Assembly: GCF_015665295.1 (NCBI RefSeq)
Contig: NZ_JADFAJ010000012.1
Span: 1 to 64,000 of the forward strand
Source of the DNA: Maricaulis sp.
GTDB taxonomy: Bacteria > Pseudomonadota > Alphaproteobacteria > Caulobacterales > Maricaulaceae
Length of the DNA: 64,000 nt
Direction of reading: 5' to 3'
Below, piece by piece: positions 53,382-62,691 of the stretch. Numbering within the stretch: the first letter of the stretch is position 1; each line of letters begins with the position of its first letter. Position numbers and translations under genes: made by a program. The notes under the pieces were generated by a model. That model did not search any database. It was not told the origin of the DNA and saw only the letters and a program-made list of their open reading frames with translations.

Positions 53382-53954
53382 ATGACCAATTCGTCCACCC
53401 CGACCCTCAAGGTTGAGTTCGAACTCTCTGAATCCGATCTCGCCTTCTTCCGGGACCGCCTCGACAAGGCGCGCGAAGATCGTGCCGATCTGGACGAAAG
53501 CCGCATTACGGCCGGCGTGGCGGACATGATCACCAAGGCGCTGGCGTCCAATCCGCCGGAATTCGTCAGGACCCGCCTGCGCCAGCTTGGCCCGCTTGTC
53601 GCGATGCTGGACGACGCCGAATGGCGCCTCGAGGGCGAAGACCGTGAGCGCGTGCTCAATGCACTGGCCTATTTCGTCGATCCGGACGACCTCATCCCCG
53701 ACTCGACCCCGGGCATCGGCTATATCGATGACGCCATCATGATCGAGCTGGTCGCGGCCGGCCTGGCGCCGGAACTGGAGGCCTATGCCGAGTTCATCGC
53801 CCACCGCGAGGATCTCAAGGCGCCGGACAGCACGCCCAAGCCGCCGCTGGATGAAGTGCGGACGGTCATGCAGGACCGCATGCGTCGCCGCCGCGGTCGC
53901 GCCAAGGCCGGTGGCCTGTGGTCACACTCGACGGCGATCCGCCACTATTTCTAG
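53382..53954 (+). CDS. DUF1232 (YkvA-like) protein
   Basis: The 190-residue protein carries the DUF1232 core ALAYFVDPDDLIPDSTPGIGYIDDAIMI (about 105-135), a short amphipathic region seen in YkvA proteins of unknown function. The N-terminal 100 residues are charged and helical; the tail is Arg-rich (MRRRRGRAK). ATG 53382 is chosen; a longer frame from 53331 lacks a better site. It converges on the aminotransferase gene. Confidence 0.8.
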   Translation: MTNSSTPTLKVEFELSESDLAFFRDRLDKAREDRADLDESRITAGVADMITKALASNPPEFVRTRLRQLGPLVAMLDDAEWRLEGEDRERVLNALAYFVDPDDLIPDSTPGIGYIDDAIMIELVAAGLAPELEAYAEFIAHREDLKAPDSTPKPPLDEVRTVMQDRMRRRRGRAKAGGLWSHSTAIRHYF

Positions 53955-54028
53955 ATATTCCGCTTTCAGGAATACCGCAGACAACCGGCCCGGCATCCTC
54001 CCTCGACCGGGTCGGTCTGCACCAGGTG

Positions 54029-54053
54029 ATCCGGGCGGTCAGACCGCCCGGAT
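54029..54053. terminator. Hairpin at the end of the aminotransferase gene
   Basis: ATCCGGGCGGTC pairs with GACCGCCCGGAT around a single central base, spanning the aminotransferase stop codon (54039-54041). No T tract. Likely shared end for convergent transcripts. Confidence 0.5.
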
Positions 54054-55247
54054 TGCCGGCTGTCTGGATTTGAGGAATTCGGTGACGCCGCGCGCTGCCT
54101 GGCGGATGCGCTGCTCGTTCTCCACGAGGGCCAGGCGCACATAGCCTTCGCCATGCTCGCCAAAGCCGATGCCCGGCGCGACCGCGACGCCGGCCTCTTC
54201 CATCAATTGCTTGGAAAACTCCAGCGAACCCATTTCCTCGCAGCCGCGTGGCAGCGGGGCCCAGGCAAACATCGACGCTTCCGGCGAGGGAATGGCCCAG
54301 CCGGCCCGGCCGAAGCTTTCCACCAGCACATCACGGCGATGCTTGTAGATCGCACGCACCTCGTCGACGCAGTCCTGCGGTCCGTCCAGCGCCGCACAGG
54401 CGGCGACCTGGACCGGCGTATAGGCGCCGTAGTCGAGATAGGATTTCACCCGCGCCAGGGCGCTGACCAGTCGTTTCGAGCCGGCCGCAAAGCCGACCCG
54501 GAAACCGGCCATGGAATAGGTCTTGGACATTGAGGTGAACTCGATCGTGCGGTCCTTCGCGCCCTCGACCTGCAGCATGGACGGGGTTGGTTCGTCGCCG
54601 AAATAGATCTCGGCATAGGCGAGGTCCGACAGGATGAGGAGGTCATGCTCCTCGGCAAAGGCGACCACCCGCCGGTAGTACTCCAGCGTAGCGGTCTGCG
54701 CGGTGGGGTTGGAGGGATAACACACCACCACGGCTATCGGTTTCGGCACGGTATGGCGCACCGCATGTTCCAGTCCGCGCAGGTATTCCTCGGGCGAGGG
54801 CGCGTGGACATGGCGGATCGTGCCGCCGGCGATCAGGAATCCGAATGTGTGGATCGGATAGGAGGGCGAGGGCGCCAGCACCACATCGCCCGGTGCCGTG
54901 ATCGCCTGGGCGAGATTGGCAAAGCCTTCCTTCGAGCCCAGCGTGACAATGACCTCGCTGTCCGGATCCAGCTCGACATCGAAGCGCCGCTTGTAATAGC
55001 GCGCCTGCGCCTTGCGCAGGCCGGGTATGCCGCGCGAGGCGGAATAGCCATTGGTGCGCGGCTTCTCGGTCGTCTCGCGCAGCTTGGCCAGGATGTGCGG
55101 CGGCGTCGGCAGGTCCGGATTGCCCATGCCGAAATCGATGATGTCCGCACCATTGGCCCGCAACTTGGCCTTCAGGCGATTGACTTCTTCGAAAACATAA
55201 GGCGGCAGACGCTTGGTGCGGTGAAATTCCATCGTTGAGTCCGGCAT
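54039..55247 (-). CDS. alaC: Class I aminotransferase (AlaC / LL-diaminopimelate type)
   Basis: The 402-residue PLP enzyme has RLPPYVFEEVNRLK, IDFGMGNPD, YPSNPTAQ, SDLAYAEIYF and the PLP-Lys motif SMSKTYSMAGFRVGF. This set fits AlaC (glutamate-pyruvate aminotransferase) more than LL-DAP aminotransferase, although both are close. It would make alanine from pyruvate. Start: Met at 55247 fits the family; 55265 and 55232 are alternatives without a decisive ribosome site. Confidence 0.87.
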   Translation of the reverse strand: MPDSTMEFHRTKRLPPYVFEEVNRLKAKLRANGADIIDFGMGNPDLPTPPHILAKLRETTEKPRTNGYSASRGIPGLRKAQARYYKRRFDVELDPDSEVIVTLGSKEGFANLAQAITAPGDVVLAPSPSYPIHTFGFLIAGGTIRHVHAPSPEEYLRGLEHAVRHTVPKPIAVVVCYPSNPTAQTATLEYYRRVVAFAEEHDLLILSDLAYAEIYFGDEPTPSMLQVEGAKDRTIEFTSMSKTYSMAGFRVGFAAGSKRLVSALARVKSYLDYGAYTPVQVAACAALDGPQDCVDEVRAIYKHRRDVLVESFGRAGWAIPSPEASMFAWAPLPRGCEEMGSLEFSKQLMEEAGVAVAPGIGFGEHGEGYVRLALVENEQRIRQAARGVTEFLKSRQPAIRAV

Positions 55248-55357
55248 GATCGAATTTTTTCCCATAGAACGCGGTCTCGGCTCTTACTGCAAGAGGCTAG
55301 ACCCAGCGCAAGGCGGGAATTGGCAGGGATCGCGGCGGAAATTGGGCTGTCAGCGCG

Positions 55358-55383
55358 GCACCCTGCCCGGGCGGGCAGGGTGC
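55358..55383 (-). terminator. Perfect 11-bp hairpin after the lipoprotein gene
   Basis: GCACCCTGCCC and GGGCAGGGTGC with a 4-base loop, 29 bases after the lipoprotein stop on the minus strand. No T run. Probable transcript end of the TetR/protease/lipoprotein unit. Confidence 0.55.
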
Positions 55384-55412
55384 TGATTTCATACGGCATG
55401 AGGGGCGCCGCT

Positions 55413-56231
55413 TCAGTTGCCGCAATCGGCCCAATGCGCGCGCAGCAGCGCATCCCATTCCGCGGCGCCGCCATCGCTGACGCGCAGAAGGTTCAGCTCG
55501 AAATCCGAATAGCCGGGATGGTTCGGCACCGGAAATGCGGCATGGGTGATGTAGCCCTCGCGCGCATTGATGCGTAGGGTGCCGGCCGGCCCGGTCGAGC
55601 GCTCGCCGGTGAGGGCGGTGCCGCTCAGGTCATAGCTGTACTCGCCATTGTCCAGACCGGTCGGGCTGGCGGTGACATCGCCCATCCAGACCAGCGGGTC
55701 CGGCGCCGACGGATCGGCCCACAGCAGGGCCATGCCGAAGTCGAAGGCGGCGCCGGGGTCGCGCAGATAGGGTGTGACTGCCGTCAGGCTGGCGAGGTCG
55801 AAATCGAACAGGTGCCAGTGCGGCGACGCGATTTCGACGTCATTGCGGATTTCCATATCGGGCAGGCGCACCACCATGTCCATCCGGTCACCGGCCTCGT
55901 TCTGCTCAAGGAAGGCGAACTCCATCACCTCCGCCTCGGGGCGCAGCTGCCCGCCGACAAACTGGCGGGCGGAGAAGGTGTCGAGATCGAGCTCTGCAGT
56001 CACCAGGGCGGCATTTCCGCACAACCCGTTCTCCTTGTAGACCTCCAGCGAGGTCGGGCTGGCGCGGTAGACGGTGACGCGTTCATCCAGGCTGCCATCC
56101 TGGTTGGTGCGCTCGTAGTAGAGTATGCGGCCGACATGGTCGTTCGCCGCGACATGCGCAAACTCGTTGGCCTGGCAGGCCGAGGTCAGAAGGGCGAGGG
56201 CGGTCGTGGCGAGGGCGAGGCTCTTGGTCAT
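55413..56231 (-). CDS. Hypothetical lipoprotein
   Basis: The 272-residue protein has a lipoprotein signal (lipobox LTSAC) and then a beta-rich chain with no motif I recognise. Two further Cys (LCGN and the terminal DCGN) could pair. It begins 3 bases after the stop of the S41-like gene, so the two are co-translated and probably work together in the envelope. It is followed by a strong hairpin. Confidence 0.7.
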   Translation of the reverse strand: MTKSLALATTALALLTSACQANEFAHVAANDHVGRILYYERTNQDGSLDERVTVYRASPTSLEVYKENGLCGNAALVTAELDLDTFSARQFVGGQLRPEAEVMEFAFLEQNEAGDRMDMVVRLPDMEIRNDVEIASPHWHLFDFDLASLTAVTPYLRDPGAAFDFGMALLWADPSAPDPLVWMGDVTASPTGLDNGEYSYDLSGTALTGERSTGPAGTLRINAREGYITHAAFPVPNHPGYSDFELNLLRVSDGGAAEWDALLRAHWADCGN

Positions 56232-56234
56232 GGC

Positions 56235-57536
56235 TCAGGTCTCCGGATTGTAGGACAGGGCTGCGGCCAGCACGGGGTCCGTGCCGGCGGCGTAATCGTC
56301 GAAGCGGTAGGGAAGGGTGATGTCAGGCGCGTGATTGGCGCGCGCGTCGCCCGGCGTTGCGGTGGCGTAGTATTCGCTGGCATGGATCAGCGGCAGCCCC
56401 GTGTTCGGTGTCACCCAGATATTGGTTTCGCCGTAGTGATTGGGCCGGTCTGCGGCGGCCTGGCCAAAGCGGATCGCGCCGGTCCGGTTTTCGAGCCGGG
56501 ACAACAGCATGATTGCGGCAGAGTGGGTCTGGCGACCGGTCAGGACGCGAATTCGCCCCGGCCGGGACAATGCCTCGCTGGCTATCAGAACATCGACAAA
56601 GGCCGGGTTCAGGGATCCGTCTCCGCCCAGGCAACGGCGCAGGTCCAGAACAAGGACCGGTTCATCGAGCGCTTCAGCCGCGGCGACCGCCTGGCGGGCG
56701 AGTCCGGCGAAGGCTTCGGGTTGGTCAGTGATCGAGAACACCTGCAGATAGGCGGCATTGTCCAGGGCGGTGACGAGACGGGCCGGCGCGGTCATCGGGG
56801 CCTGCCAGAGCGGGGTCCCGACTGCGGCCGTGTGCCAGGTCGCGACGCCTTGCGGGCCGCCATCCATCGAGAAAACCCAGTCATACCGCATGTCCGCGTC
56901 CAGCGGGTGCAGGGTTGCGACGCGGCTCCTGTCTCCATCGGTCAGCGTGAGTGCGATTATCTCAGCCGTTTCGGCCAGGCCCAGTGCGGCCAGCAACTCG
57001 GCCTGCATCAGCCATTCCGGCGCCAGCTCGCGGGAGAAGTTCACGGCGTCGCGCGGCAGGATTTCCAGGGTCCGGGCGAGCGCTTCGGCAACCGGGACCC
57101 GGCCGAAGGCCTCGACCCGCAAGCCGACCAGTTCAGGGTCGGTTGCGCCGACAATGAAGAGCCCGTCGTCAAAGAGTTCTAAGCGAACCGGCAATGAGCG
57201 GAAGCCGGGTCCGGGCGGCAGGCCATCGAACGGAAGGGCATGCATCGGCATCCAGGTATGACCATCGCCGACCAGCGCGAGCAGGCGCGCCATCCCGACA
57301 ATGCGCCCGGCCTCGGACATTTCGGGCAGGCGGGCGCGATAGGCATCCAGCTGTGCCTCCCAGATTGCCCGCGACGTGGTGTGATGCAGATTGGGATGGT
57401 TGGTCTCGAGCGTCTCGACCAGGGCGTCGAGATCTGCATGCCATTCGGCGGGATCATGGGGTGCGGGCTGGGCCAGGGCCGTGCTGGTGGCGAGGGCCAG
57501 GCCCAATACGGCCGGGCTGATCGGTATGCGGGTCAT
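56235..57536 (-). CDS. Secreted S41-like (C-terminal processing) protease
   Basis: The 433-residue protein has a signal peptide (cleavage near ALA-QP), an N-terminal helical domain (DLDALVETLETNHPNLHH, typical of S41-like proteins), GDGHTWM, and a C-terminal protease core with LDLRRCLGGDGS and the presumed nucleophile in THSAAIMLLSRLE. There is no PDZ motif that I can see clearly. Substrate unknown. A TetR-type palindrome lies 22 bases upstream of the start. Confidence 0.78.
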   Translation of the reverse strand: MTRIPISPAVLGLALATSTALAQPAPHDPAEWHADLDALVETLETNHPNLHHTTSRAIWEAQLDAYRARLPEMSEAGRIVGMARLLALVGDGHTWMPMHALPFDGLPPGPGFRSLPVRLELFDDGLFIVGATDPELVGLRVEAFGRVPVAEALARTLEILPRDAVNFSRELAPEWLMQAELLAALGLAETAEIIALTLTDGDRSRVATLHPLDADMRYDWVFSMDGGPQGVATWHTAAVGTPLWQAPMTAPARLVTALDNAAYLQVFSITDQPEAFAGLARQAVAAAEALDEPVLVLDLRRCLGGDGSLNPAFVDVLIASEALSRPGRIRVLTGRQTHSAAIMLLSRLENRTGAIRFGQAAADRPNHYGETNIWVTPNTGLPLIHASEYYATATPGDARANHAPDITLPYRFDDYAAGTDPVLAAALSYNPET

Positions 57537-57557
57537 GCGGTCTCCGGTTCACTTAAA

Positions 57558-57571
57558 TGGACTTGAGTCCA
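57558..57571 (-). promoter_or_regulatory. Operator upstream of the S41-like gene
   Basis: TGGACT-TG-AGTCCA, a perfect palindrome between the TetR stop and the S41-like start. It matches the palindrome ahead of tetR at 58286-58303 in the half-site AGTCCA and overall length. Confidence 0.65.
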
Positions 57572-57622
57572 AATGTCATGATCGAGAGATGCAGCCCGGT
57601 CCGGGAATGGATGCAGCGCGCC

Positions 57623-58267
57623 TCAGCTTTTTCTCGTCAACCCGTCCAGGACCAGCGAAAACCGGGCTTCCAGCAGGGCGGAAAGATCGTCCCGCTGTCC
57701 GCCGGCAACCCATTCATGGGCGCTCGCGGTCAGGACTGCGAGCAGCAGGCCGGCAAGGCTGGCGGCTGATTGATCATCGCGGACTTCGCCGGTTGCCTGA
57801 CCCGCCCGGATGAGAGCCTGCATATGGGTGAGCATGGCGTCATCGGTCTCCCGCTCGGTCGCCGCAAGCGGCTGGCGCGGCGCGGTCAGGCCGGCAATTG
57901 CGGCGACGATCCGGCGGTGGCGCATGGCGCGGGTGCCCGCGATGCGGCCCAGATCGAGCATGGAAGCCCGAAAGCCTGGCCGCGGTTTTGCCCGGGCTTC
58001 GGCGAGGATCTCATCCGTCATTCGCCTGAAGAAGCATGCCAGGATCAAATTCTTGGACGGGAAATGGTTGAACACGCTCGACCGGGCCATGCCCGCAGCC
58101 GCCGCGATATCCGCCATGGTCACCGCGTCCGGCCCGCGTTCCGCGAACAGCTCGATGGCTGCGGCAAGGATGCGGTCATGATTGCGCTGGACGCGGCTGC
58201 GGCCGGGCGCTGAGGAGACGGGCGCTGAGGAGACGGGCGCTGAGGAGACGGGCGGCGTATCGGGCAT
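57623..58267 (-). CDS. TetR-family transcription regulator
   Basis: The 214-residue regulator has an N-terminal HTH (about 25-72: ILAAAIELFAERGPDAVTMADIAAAAGMARSSVFNHFPSKNL region) and a helical ligand domain. Before the HTH is a repeat of PVSSA units encoded by a 15-bp tandem repeat. It lies upstream of the S41-like and lipoprotein genes on the same strand, and a matching palindrome precedes both, so it likely represses itself and that unit. The ligand is unknown. Its gene is divergent from the second MAPEG gene, whose promoter may also be covered by the operator. Confidence 0.88.
   Translation of the reverse strand: MPDTPPVSSAPVSSAPVSSAPGRSRVQRNHDRILAAAIELFAERGPDAVTMADIAAAAGMARSSVFNHFPSKNLILACFFRRMTDEILAEARAKPRPGFRASMLDLGRIAGTRAMRHRRIVAAIAGLTAPRQPLAATERETDDAMLTHMQALIRAGQATGEVRDDQSAASLAGLLLAVLTASAHEWVAGGQRDDLSALLEARFSLVLDGLTRKS
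58205..58249 (-). repeat. Three exact 15-bp tandem repeats inside tetR
   Basis: GGGCGCTGAGGAGAC repeated three times without change, encoding the SSAPV units at the N terminus of the TetR protein. In-frame, so copy-number change would only lengthen or shorten the tail. Confidence 0.95.
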
Positions 58268-58285
58268 GATCCTGTGTCCCGTGAA

Positions 58286-58303
58286 ACTGGATGTCAGTCC
58301 AGT
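58286..58303. promoter_or_regulatory. Operator between tetR and the MAPEG gene
   Basis: ACTGGA-N6-TCCAGT, an inverted repeat 19 bases upstream of the tetR start. It contains TGGA...AGTCCA like the site at 57558-57571. Confidence 0.6.
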
Positions 58304-58439
58304 CGATGCGGAGCGGGCGGCAAACGGATGCAGAACAGGCCGCGGGCCCGGCGATTTCCATCATCATGTTGTTTTCGCCTCGCCAAACCCTGTCAATGCG
58401 GATTACCGTGCCGGGAAAATGGCCGGGGAGGGCTGCAAG

Positions 58440-58859
58440 ATGTTCCAATCAATGATGACGCCGATACTGGCGCTGGTGTGCTGGACGCTGATCATGTGGG
58501 TGTGGATGTATGCCACCCGCATTCCGGCCATGCGCAAGGCGGGGATCGATCCGGCGACCGCGAAAGACAAGTCGGTGATGGACAGGCTGCCCATCGAGGT
58601 GCGGCGGATCGCGGACAATTACAATCATCTCCACGAGCAGCCGGTGATCTTCTATGCCCTGGTGCTCTATTCGCATCTTGTCGGCGTGTCGGACGAATTC
58701 AACATCATGCTGGCCTGGGCCTATGTGCTGATCCGGGTGATCCATTCGCTGATCCAGTGCCTGTGGAACTTCATCCCGATGCGTTTCCTCGTCTTCTGCC
58801 TTGGCTCGATCGTGCTGGTGATCATGGCGGTGCGCAACGTCATGGCGGTGCTGGCCTGA
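58440..58859 (+). CDS. MAPEG-family membrane protein (second copy)
   Basis: The 139-residue protein has four hydrophobic helices and the MAPEG-like signature RIADNYNHLHEQPVIFYALVL. It is only distantly like the MAPEG protein at 51711-52103. GGAGGG precedes ATG 58440. Divergent from tetR; the shared region has a TetR-type palindrome, so control by that regulator is possible. Confidence 0.87.
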   Translation: MFQSMMTPILALVCWTLIMWVWMYATRIPAMRKAGIDPATAKDKSVMDRLPIEVRRIADNYNHLHEQPVIFYALVLYSHLVGVSDEFNIMLAWAYVLIRVIHSLIQCLWNFIPMRFLVFCLGSIVLVIMAVRNVMAVLA

Positions 58860-58862
58860 AGC

Positions 58863-58897
58863 CTGTCTGCCCCGGGTCTCGTCCCGGGGGCCGACAG
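58863..58897 (+). terminator. Hairpin after the MAPEG gene
   Basis: CCCCGGG-TCTCGT-CCCGGGG with outer CTGTC/GACAG arms, 3 bases after the stop; a TTTT stretch follows 20 bases later. Confidence 0.5.
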
Positions 58898-58942
58898 CGG
58901 CTCAGGATTTTCATCGTCCGCGCTAGGTGCTAACGGAGCGAC

Positions 58943-60016
58943 ATGCACGCACCTGAAGCCAGACTCGCCCAAGTCATCGACCGCTTCGACCAGGTGGAAG
59001 CCCGCCTGGGCGCCGCCGTCGATCCCGATGAAATCGTCAAGCTCTCCAAGGAGCATGCCGAGCTGAAGCCCGTGGCCGAGAAGGCCAATGCGCTGAAATC
59101 GGCGCGCGCGGAACTCGCCGAACTCGCCGAGATGATGGAGGGCGAGGACGCCGAGATGGCCGACATGGCGCGTGAGGAATACTACGCGCTGAAAGAACGC
59201 CTGCCCGCGCTCGAGCACGATATGAGCCTGATGCTGCTGCCCAAGGACAAGGACGACAGCGCCAATGCCATGATCGAGATACGCGCTGGCACCGGCGGTG
59301 ATGAAGCCGCCATTTTCGCCGGCAATCTCTATGGCATGTACCAGCGCTATGCCCAGCTGCGTGGCTGGACCTGGGAGCTGGTCTCGGCGTCGGAAGGCGA
59401 GCATGGCGGCTACAAGGAAGTCGTCGCGGCGATCTCCGGCAATGGCGTGTTCGGGCGGCTGAAATTCGAGAGCGGTGTGCACCGGGTCCAGCGCGTACCG
59501 GCGACGGAAAGCCAAGGGCGGATCCATACGTCTGCCGCGACGGTTGCGATCATGCCGCAGCCGGAAGACATCGATATCGAGCTGGACATGGGCGATGTGC
59601 GCGTCGATACGATGCGCGCCTCGGGCGCCGGCGGCCAGCACGTCAACAAGACCGACAGTGCCGTGCGCATGACCCATATCCCGACCGGGCTGGTCGTGGT
59701 CTGCCAGGAAAAATCGCAGCACCAGAACCGGGCACGGGCGCAGGAAATCCTGAAGGCCAAGCTGTATGATATGCAGCGCGAGGCCGCGGCGGCCGAGCGC
59801 GCCGCCGACCGCAAGGGCCAGATCGGCTCGGGCGACCGCTCCGAGCGCATCCGCACCTATAACTATCCGCAGGGCCGGGTCTCCGATCACCGTATCAACC
59901 TGACCCTGTACAAGCTCGACGACATTGTCGCCGGTGACGGGCTGGACGAAGTGATCACGGCGCTGATTTCCGAAGACCAGGCAGCGCGCCTGGCCGCCCT
60001 CGAAGCGGACGGGTGA
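58943..60016 (+). CDS. prfA: Peptide chain release factor 1
   Basis: The 357-residue release factor ends translation at UAA and UAG. The GGQ loop is at 230-232 ([16 protein letters not shown]), and the domain order and length are normal. The codon-recognition loop reads [12 protein letters not shown], with PAT in place of the common PxT form. It overlaps prmC by four bases (GTGA), whose product methylates the GGQ glutamine. Confidence 0.97.
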   Translation: MHAPEARLAQVIDRFDQVEARLGAAVDPDEIVKLSKEHAELKPVAEKANALKSARAELAELAEMMEGEDAEMADMAREEYYALKERLPALEHDMSLMLLPKDKDDSANAMIEIRAGTGGDEAAIFAGNLYGMYQRYAQLRGWTWELVSASEGEHGGYKEVVAAISGNGVFGRLKFESGVHRVQRVPATESQGRIHTSAATVAIMPQPEDIDIELDMGDVRVDTMRASGAGGQHVNKTDSAVRMTHIPTGLVVVCQEKSQHQNRARAQEILKAKLYDMQREAAAAERAADRKGQIGSGDRSERIRTYNYPQGRVSDHRINLTLYKLDDIVAGDGLDEVITALISEDQAARLAALEADG

Positions 60017-60954
60017 GCCCGATGGCGACCGGCCCTTTCGACAGGCTGGTCGATGCTGCGCGGTCCGGTTTCGACGCCGCCGACCACAAGCCGCTGCTCG
60101 AGGCCTGGCAGGGCTTGTCGCTTGCGCAATTGCGCGCAGACCTGATCGAACGCCTGCTCGCGGCCGGTATTGACGAGGCGGCGGATGAGGCCCGGTTCCT
60201 GATCTCCCACGTCCTCGCCCCTGTGCCGCTGGCGCAGGCCTTGGCCGATCCGGCCCTGTTTTCCTGGCAACAGGCCGAGGCGGTCGCCGCGCTGGCCTGG
60301 CGCCGCCTGCAACGTGTGCCCCTCTCGCAAGTCCTGGGCAGCCAGCCATTCTGGACGCTCGACCTGGCCGTGACACCGGACGTTCTCACCCCGCGCGCGG
60401 ACACCGAGACCCTCGTCGAGGCGGTGCTGGCGGAAACCGGCTCCGGCGCGGCGCGGCTCGTGGACCTGGGAACGGGCTCGGGCGCCATCCTGCTTGCGCT
60501 GCTGTCGGAACGCCCGGCCTGGACGGGGCTTGGCGTGGACCTGTCCGACGCTGCCCTCGCGGTCGCGACCGGCAATGCCGTGCGCTGCGGTCTCGCGAAT
60601 CGCGCCCGATTCCTGCGTGGGCGCTGGGGGGCGGGGCTGGCCGGAGGCTCGGTCGATATCCTGGTCTCAAACCCGCCCTATATCGTATCTGACGTGCTGG
60701 CCGGGCTTGAGCCGGAAGTGCGCGATCATGAACCCGCCCTGGCGCTCGATGGCGGCGCAGACGGGCTGGATGCCTATCGCGACATCATCGCCGATCTGCC
60801 GCGCCTGCTGGTGCCGGGCGGCCTGTTTGCGTTTGAGATCGGCCATGATCAGGGCGAGGCCGTCAGCGCTCTGGCGCGCGAGGCCGGCCTGGTTGGTGTC
60901 GCCGTGAAGCCGGACCTCGCCGGGCTTGACCGCGTGGTCATCGGGCGGCGTTGA
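60013..60954 (+). CDS. prmC: Release factor glutamine methyltransferase
   Basis: The 313-residue SAM enzyme has a helical N-terminal domain, then [15 protein letters not shown] and the catalytic NPPY in ILVSNPPYI. It methylates the Gln of the GGQ motif in release factors. The start is either GTG 60013, overlapping the prfA stop, or ATG 60022; both keep the protein intact. Order prfA-prmC-DUF4167-clpB is common in alphaproteobacteria. Confidence 0.95.
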   Translation: MSPMATGPFDRLVDAARSGFDAADHKPLLEAWQGLSLAQLRADLIERLLAAGIDEAADEARFLISHVLAPVPLAQALADPALFSWQQAEAVAALAWRRLQRVPLSQVLGSQPFWTLDLAVTPDVLTPRADTETLVEAVLAETGSGAARLVDLGTGSGAILLALLSERPAWTGLGVDLSDAALAVATGNAVRCGLANRARFLRGRWGAGLAGGSVDILVSNPPYIVSDVLAGLEPEVRDHEPALALDGGADGLDAYRDIIADLPRLLVPGGLFAFEIGHDQGEAVSALAREAGLVGVAVKPDLAGLDRVVIGRR

Positions 60955-60978
60955 GATGATGACCGCTAAAAGGACTTG

Positions 60979-61083
60979 GAATGACCGGCCTCGCAGTCTA
61001 GGGTCCGGACCAAGGCAGGTGGATCGCGCCAGTACGGGGGTCTCGCGCGGCCGGATGAGCCACCTGCCATTATCCGGTCATTC
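60979..61083 (+). other. Nested inverted repeats upstream of the DUF4167 gene
   Basis: The outer arms GAATGACCGG (60979-60988) and CCGGTCATTC (61074-61083) enclose GGCAGGTGG (61014-61022) and CCACCTGCC (61060-61068), plus a small GGTCCGGACC palindrome. The 105-base fold lies between prmC and DUF4167. It could be a leader RNA, a 3' structure of prmC or a small mobile element. Confidence 0.5.
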
Positions 61084-61180
61084 ATTTGGATCCCCAAGTA
61101 CCAGCGCACAGGCTTGCACCTGCGAATGCACCGCAAAGCCCTAAGCAAGAATGCATCGCTGTTGAACAGGATTAGGCGAT

Positions 61181-61939
61181 ATGAAGCGTCAACGTGGTCG
61201 AGGACGTAAGCCCGGCAATTCCGCGAACCGTAGCTATGAGAGCAATGGTCCCGAGGTGAAGATCCGTGGCAATGCGTCCCAGATCTATGACAAATACATG
61301 CAGCTGGCGCGCGATGCGTCGCTGGCCGGTGACCGCGTGCGGGCGGAAAATCTCTTCCAGCACGCCGAGCACTATCTCCGCATTGTCCAGCTGAACCAGC
61401 CCAAGCGTGATCCCAACCAGGATGACGACAATGGCGACAACATGGATGATGACGAGGACGCCAATCAGTTCCAGGGCAGTTATGGCGGTAATGGCAATGG
61501 CCAGGAGCGCCAGGAGCGCGGCGAGCGCCAGGACCGCGGTGAACGCCAGGACCGGGGTGATCGCGGTGACCGTCAGCCGCGCGAACGCCGGGATCGTGAG
61601 CAGGGCGAAGCCCGCGAGCCGCGCCGCAGCCGCAATAATCGCAGCCGCAATGACCGCTCCAATGAGCGTGATGGTGAGCGCGAGACCCAGGACGATCCGC
61701 TCGGCGTGGTGACCCCGCAAGGTGACGCGCCGTCCGAACAGACAGCATCCGACGCACCGAACGAGGCCGGCAACGAGGCTGAAGAGCCGCGGCGCCGGAC
61801 CCGCCGTCCGCGCCGGACCAAGGCCGAGATGGAAGCCGCCCGCGCGGCCGAAGCCGCGCTCAAGTCCGCCTCGGACAAGGCCGATGAGGGCGGGTCCGAC
61901 AAGACCGGCGGTGATGGTCCGGAGAGCGAAGCCGCCTAG
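61181..61939 (+). CDS. DUF4167 RNA-binding-like protein
   Basis: The 252-residue protein begins MKRQRGRGRKPG and has the DUF4167 core NRSYESNGPEVKIRGNASQIYDKYMQLARDA with RAENLFQHAEHYLRI. The rest is low complexity: QERGERQDRGERQDRG-like repeats, then Ala/Glu-rich sequence. The family is alphaproteobacterial. A nucleic-acid role is inferred only from the basic, Arg-rich sequence. It converges with the MOSC gene, stops overlapping in CTAG. Confidence 0.85.
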   Translation: MKRQRGRGRKPGNSANRSYESNGPEVKIRGNASQIYDKYMQLARDASLAGDRVRAENLFQHAEHYLRIVQLNQPKRDPNQDDDNGDNMDDDEDANQFQGSYGGNGNGQERQERGERQDRGERQDRGDRGDRQPRERRDREQGEAREPRRSRNNRSRNDRSNERDGERETQDDPLGVVTPQGDAPSEQTASDAPNEAGNEAEEPRRRTRRPRRTKAEMEAARAAEAALKSASDKADEGGSDKTGGDGPESEAA

Positions 61940-62691
61940 GCGAGGCTGACCGGATCGCCCGGCGCGATCTCGCCATCTTCCAGGACGCTCAGATAGAGAC
62001 CGCAATCCATGTGCCCGTAGTGCTCGAACAGCGCTGCGGGCACATTGGTATCGAGCGCGCCGCTTTCCGGATTGACGCTGGTTGCGACGCAGCGCCGGAT
62101 ACGGCTCTCAACCCGGCAGGCGACACCGCCGATGCGGATCGCCTGGCCGACCAGGTCGAATTCTTCCCAGGGCGCCAGACCGTCGATCAGGAGATTGCCG
62201 CGAAAGCGAACCGGGTCGAGCGACTGGCCGGTCCGGTCCGAGAGGTCGCGCACCGAGGCGGCATTGATCAGCGAGATCTGCGGCATCGGGATATCCGTCA
62301 TCGCCTGGCCGGGGGCGTGGACCAGCCGCAGCGGCTCGCGCGCGGCGTCGCCCAGAAGGCCGCGCAGGCAATCGAACAGCGGTGCATGCGTGGCCGGATT
62401 GTCCAGCGCGATGGTGACCGGGTCGGCGCCATCCAGACTGACTGAATAGGTGTGCTCGGCCGGCAAATAGCGACAGGTGAGACGGGCCAGTTCTGCCTGC
62501 CCGGCCAGCATCAGGAAATGCTTCTTCTTCACATGGCCCGGTGCCGCATCATCGAAGGGCGAGGGTCCGTTCTCGATGGCAAAGGCGCGGTCCATCGGCA
62601 GGGTGTGGAAGGCGCGCAAGGCGACATGTGTCAGCGAATCCGGACCAAGTCCTTTGACGGGAAAACGCGTGATGGCTGTAAGCTGCGGCAT
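61936..62691 (-). CDS. MOSC-domain protein
   Basis: The 251-residue protein has an N-terminal MOSC_N beta-barrel (FPVKGLGPDSLTHVAL) and a MOSC domain with the conserved Cys in RIRRCVATSVNPESG. MOSC proteins relate to the molybdenum cofactor sulfurase C domain and to mARC-type reductases; they bind Mo-cofactor or move sulfur. No molybdenum genes adjoin. Substrate unknown. Confidence 0.87.
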   Translation of the reverse strand: MPQLTAITRFPVKGLGPDSLTHVALRAFHTLPMDRAFAIENGPSPFDDAAPGHVKKKHFLMLAGQAELARLTCRYLPAEHTYSVSLDGADPVTIALDNPATHAPLFDCLRGLLGDAAREPLRLVHAPGQAMTDIPMPQISLINAASVRDLSDRTGQSLDPVRFRGNLLIDGLAPWEEFDLVGQAIRIGGVACRVESRIRRCVATSVNPESGALDTNVPAALFEHYGHMDCGLYLSVLEDGEIAPGDPVSLA

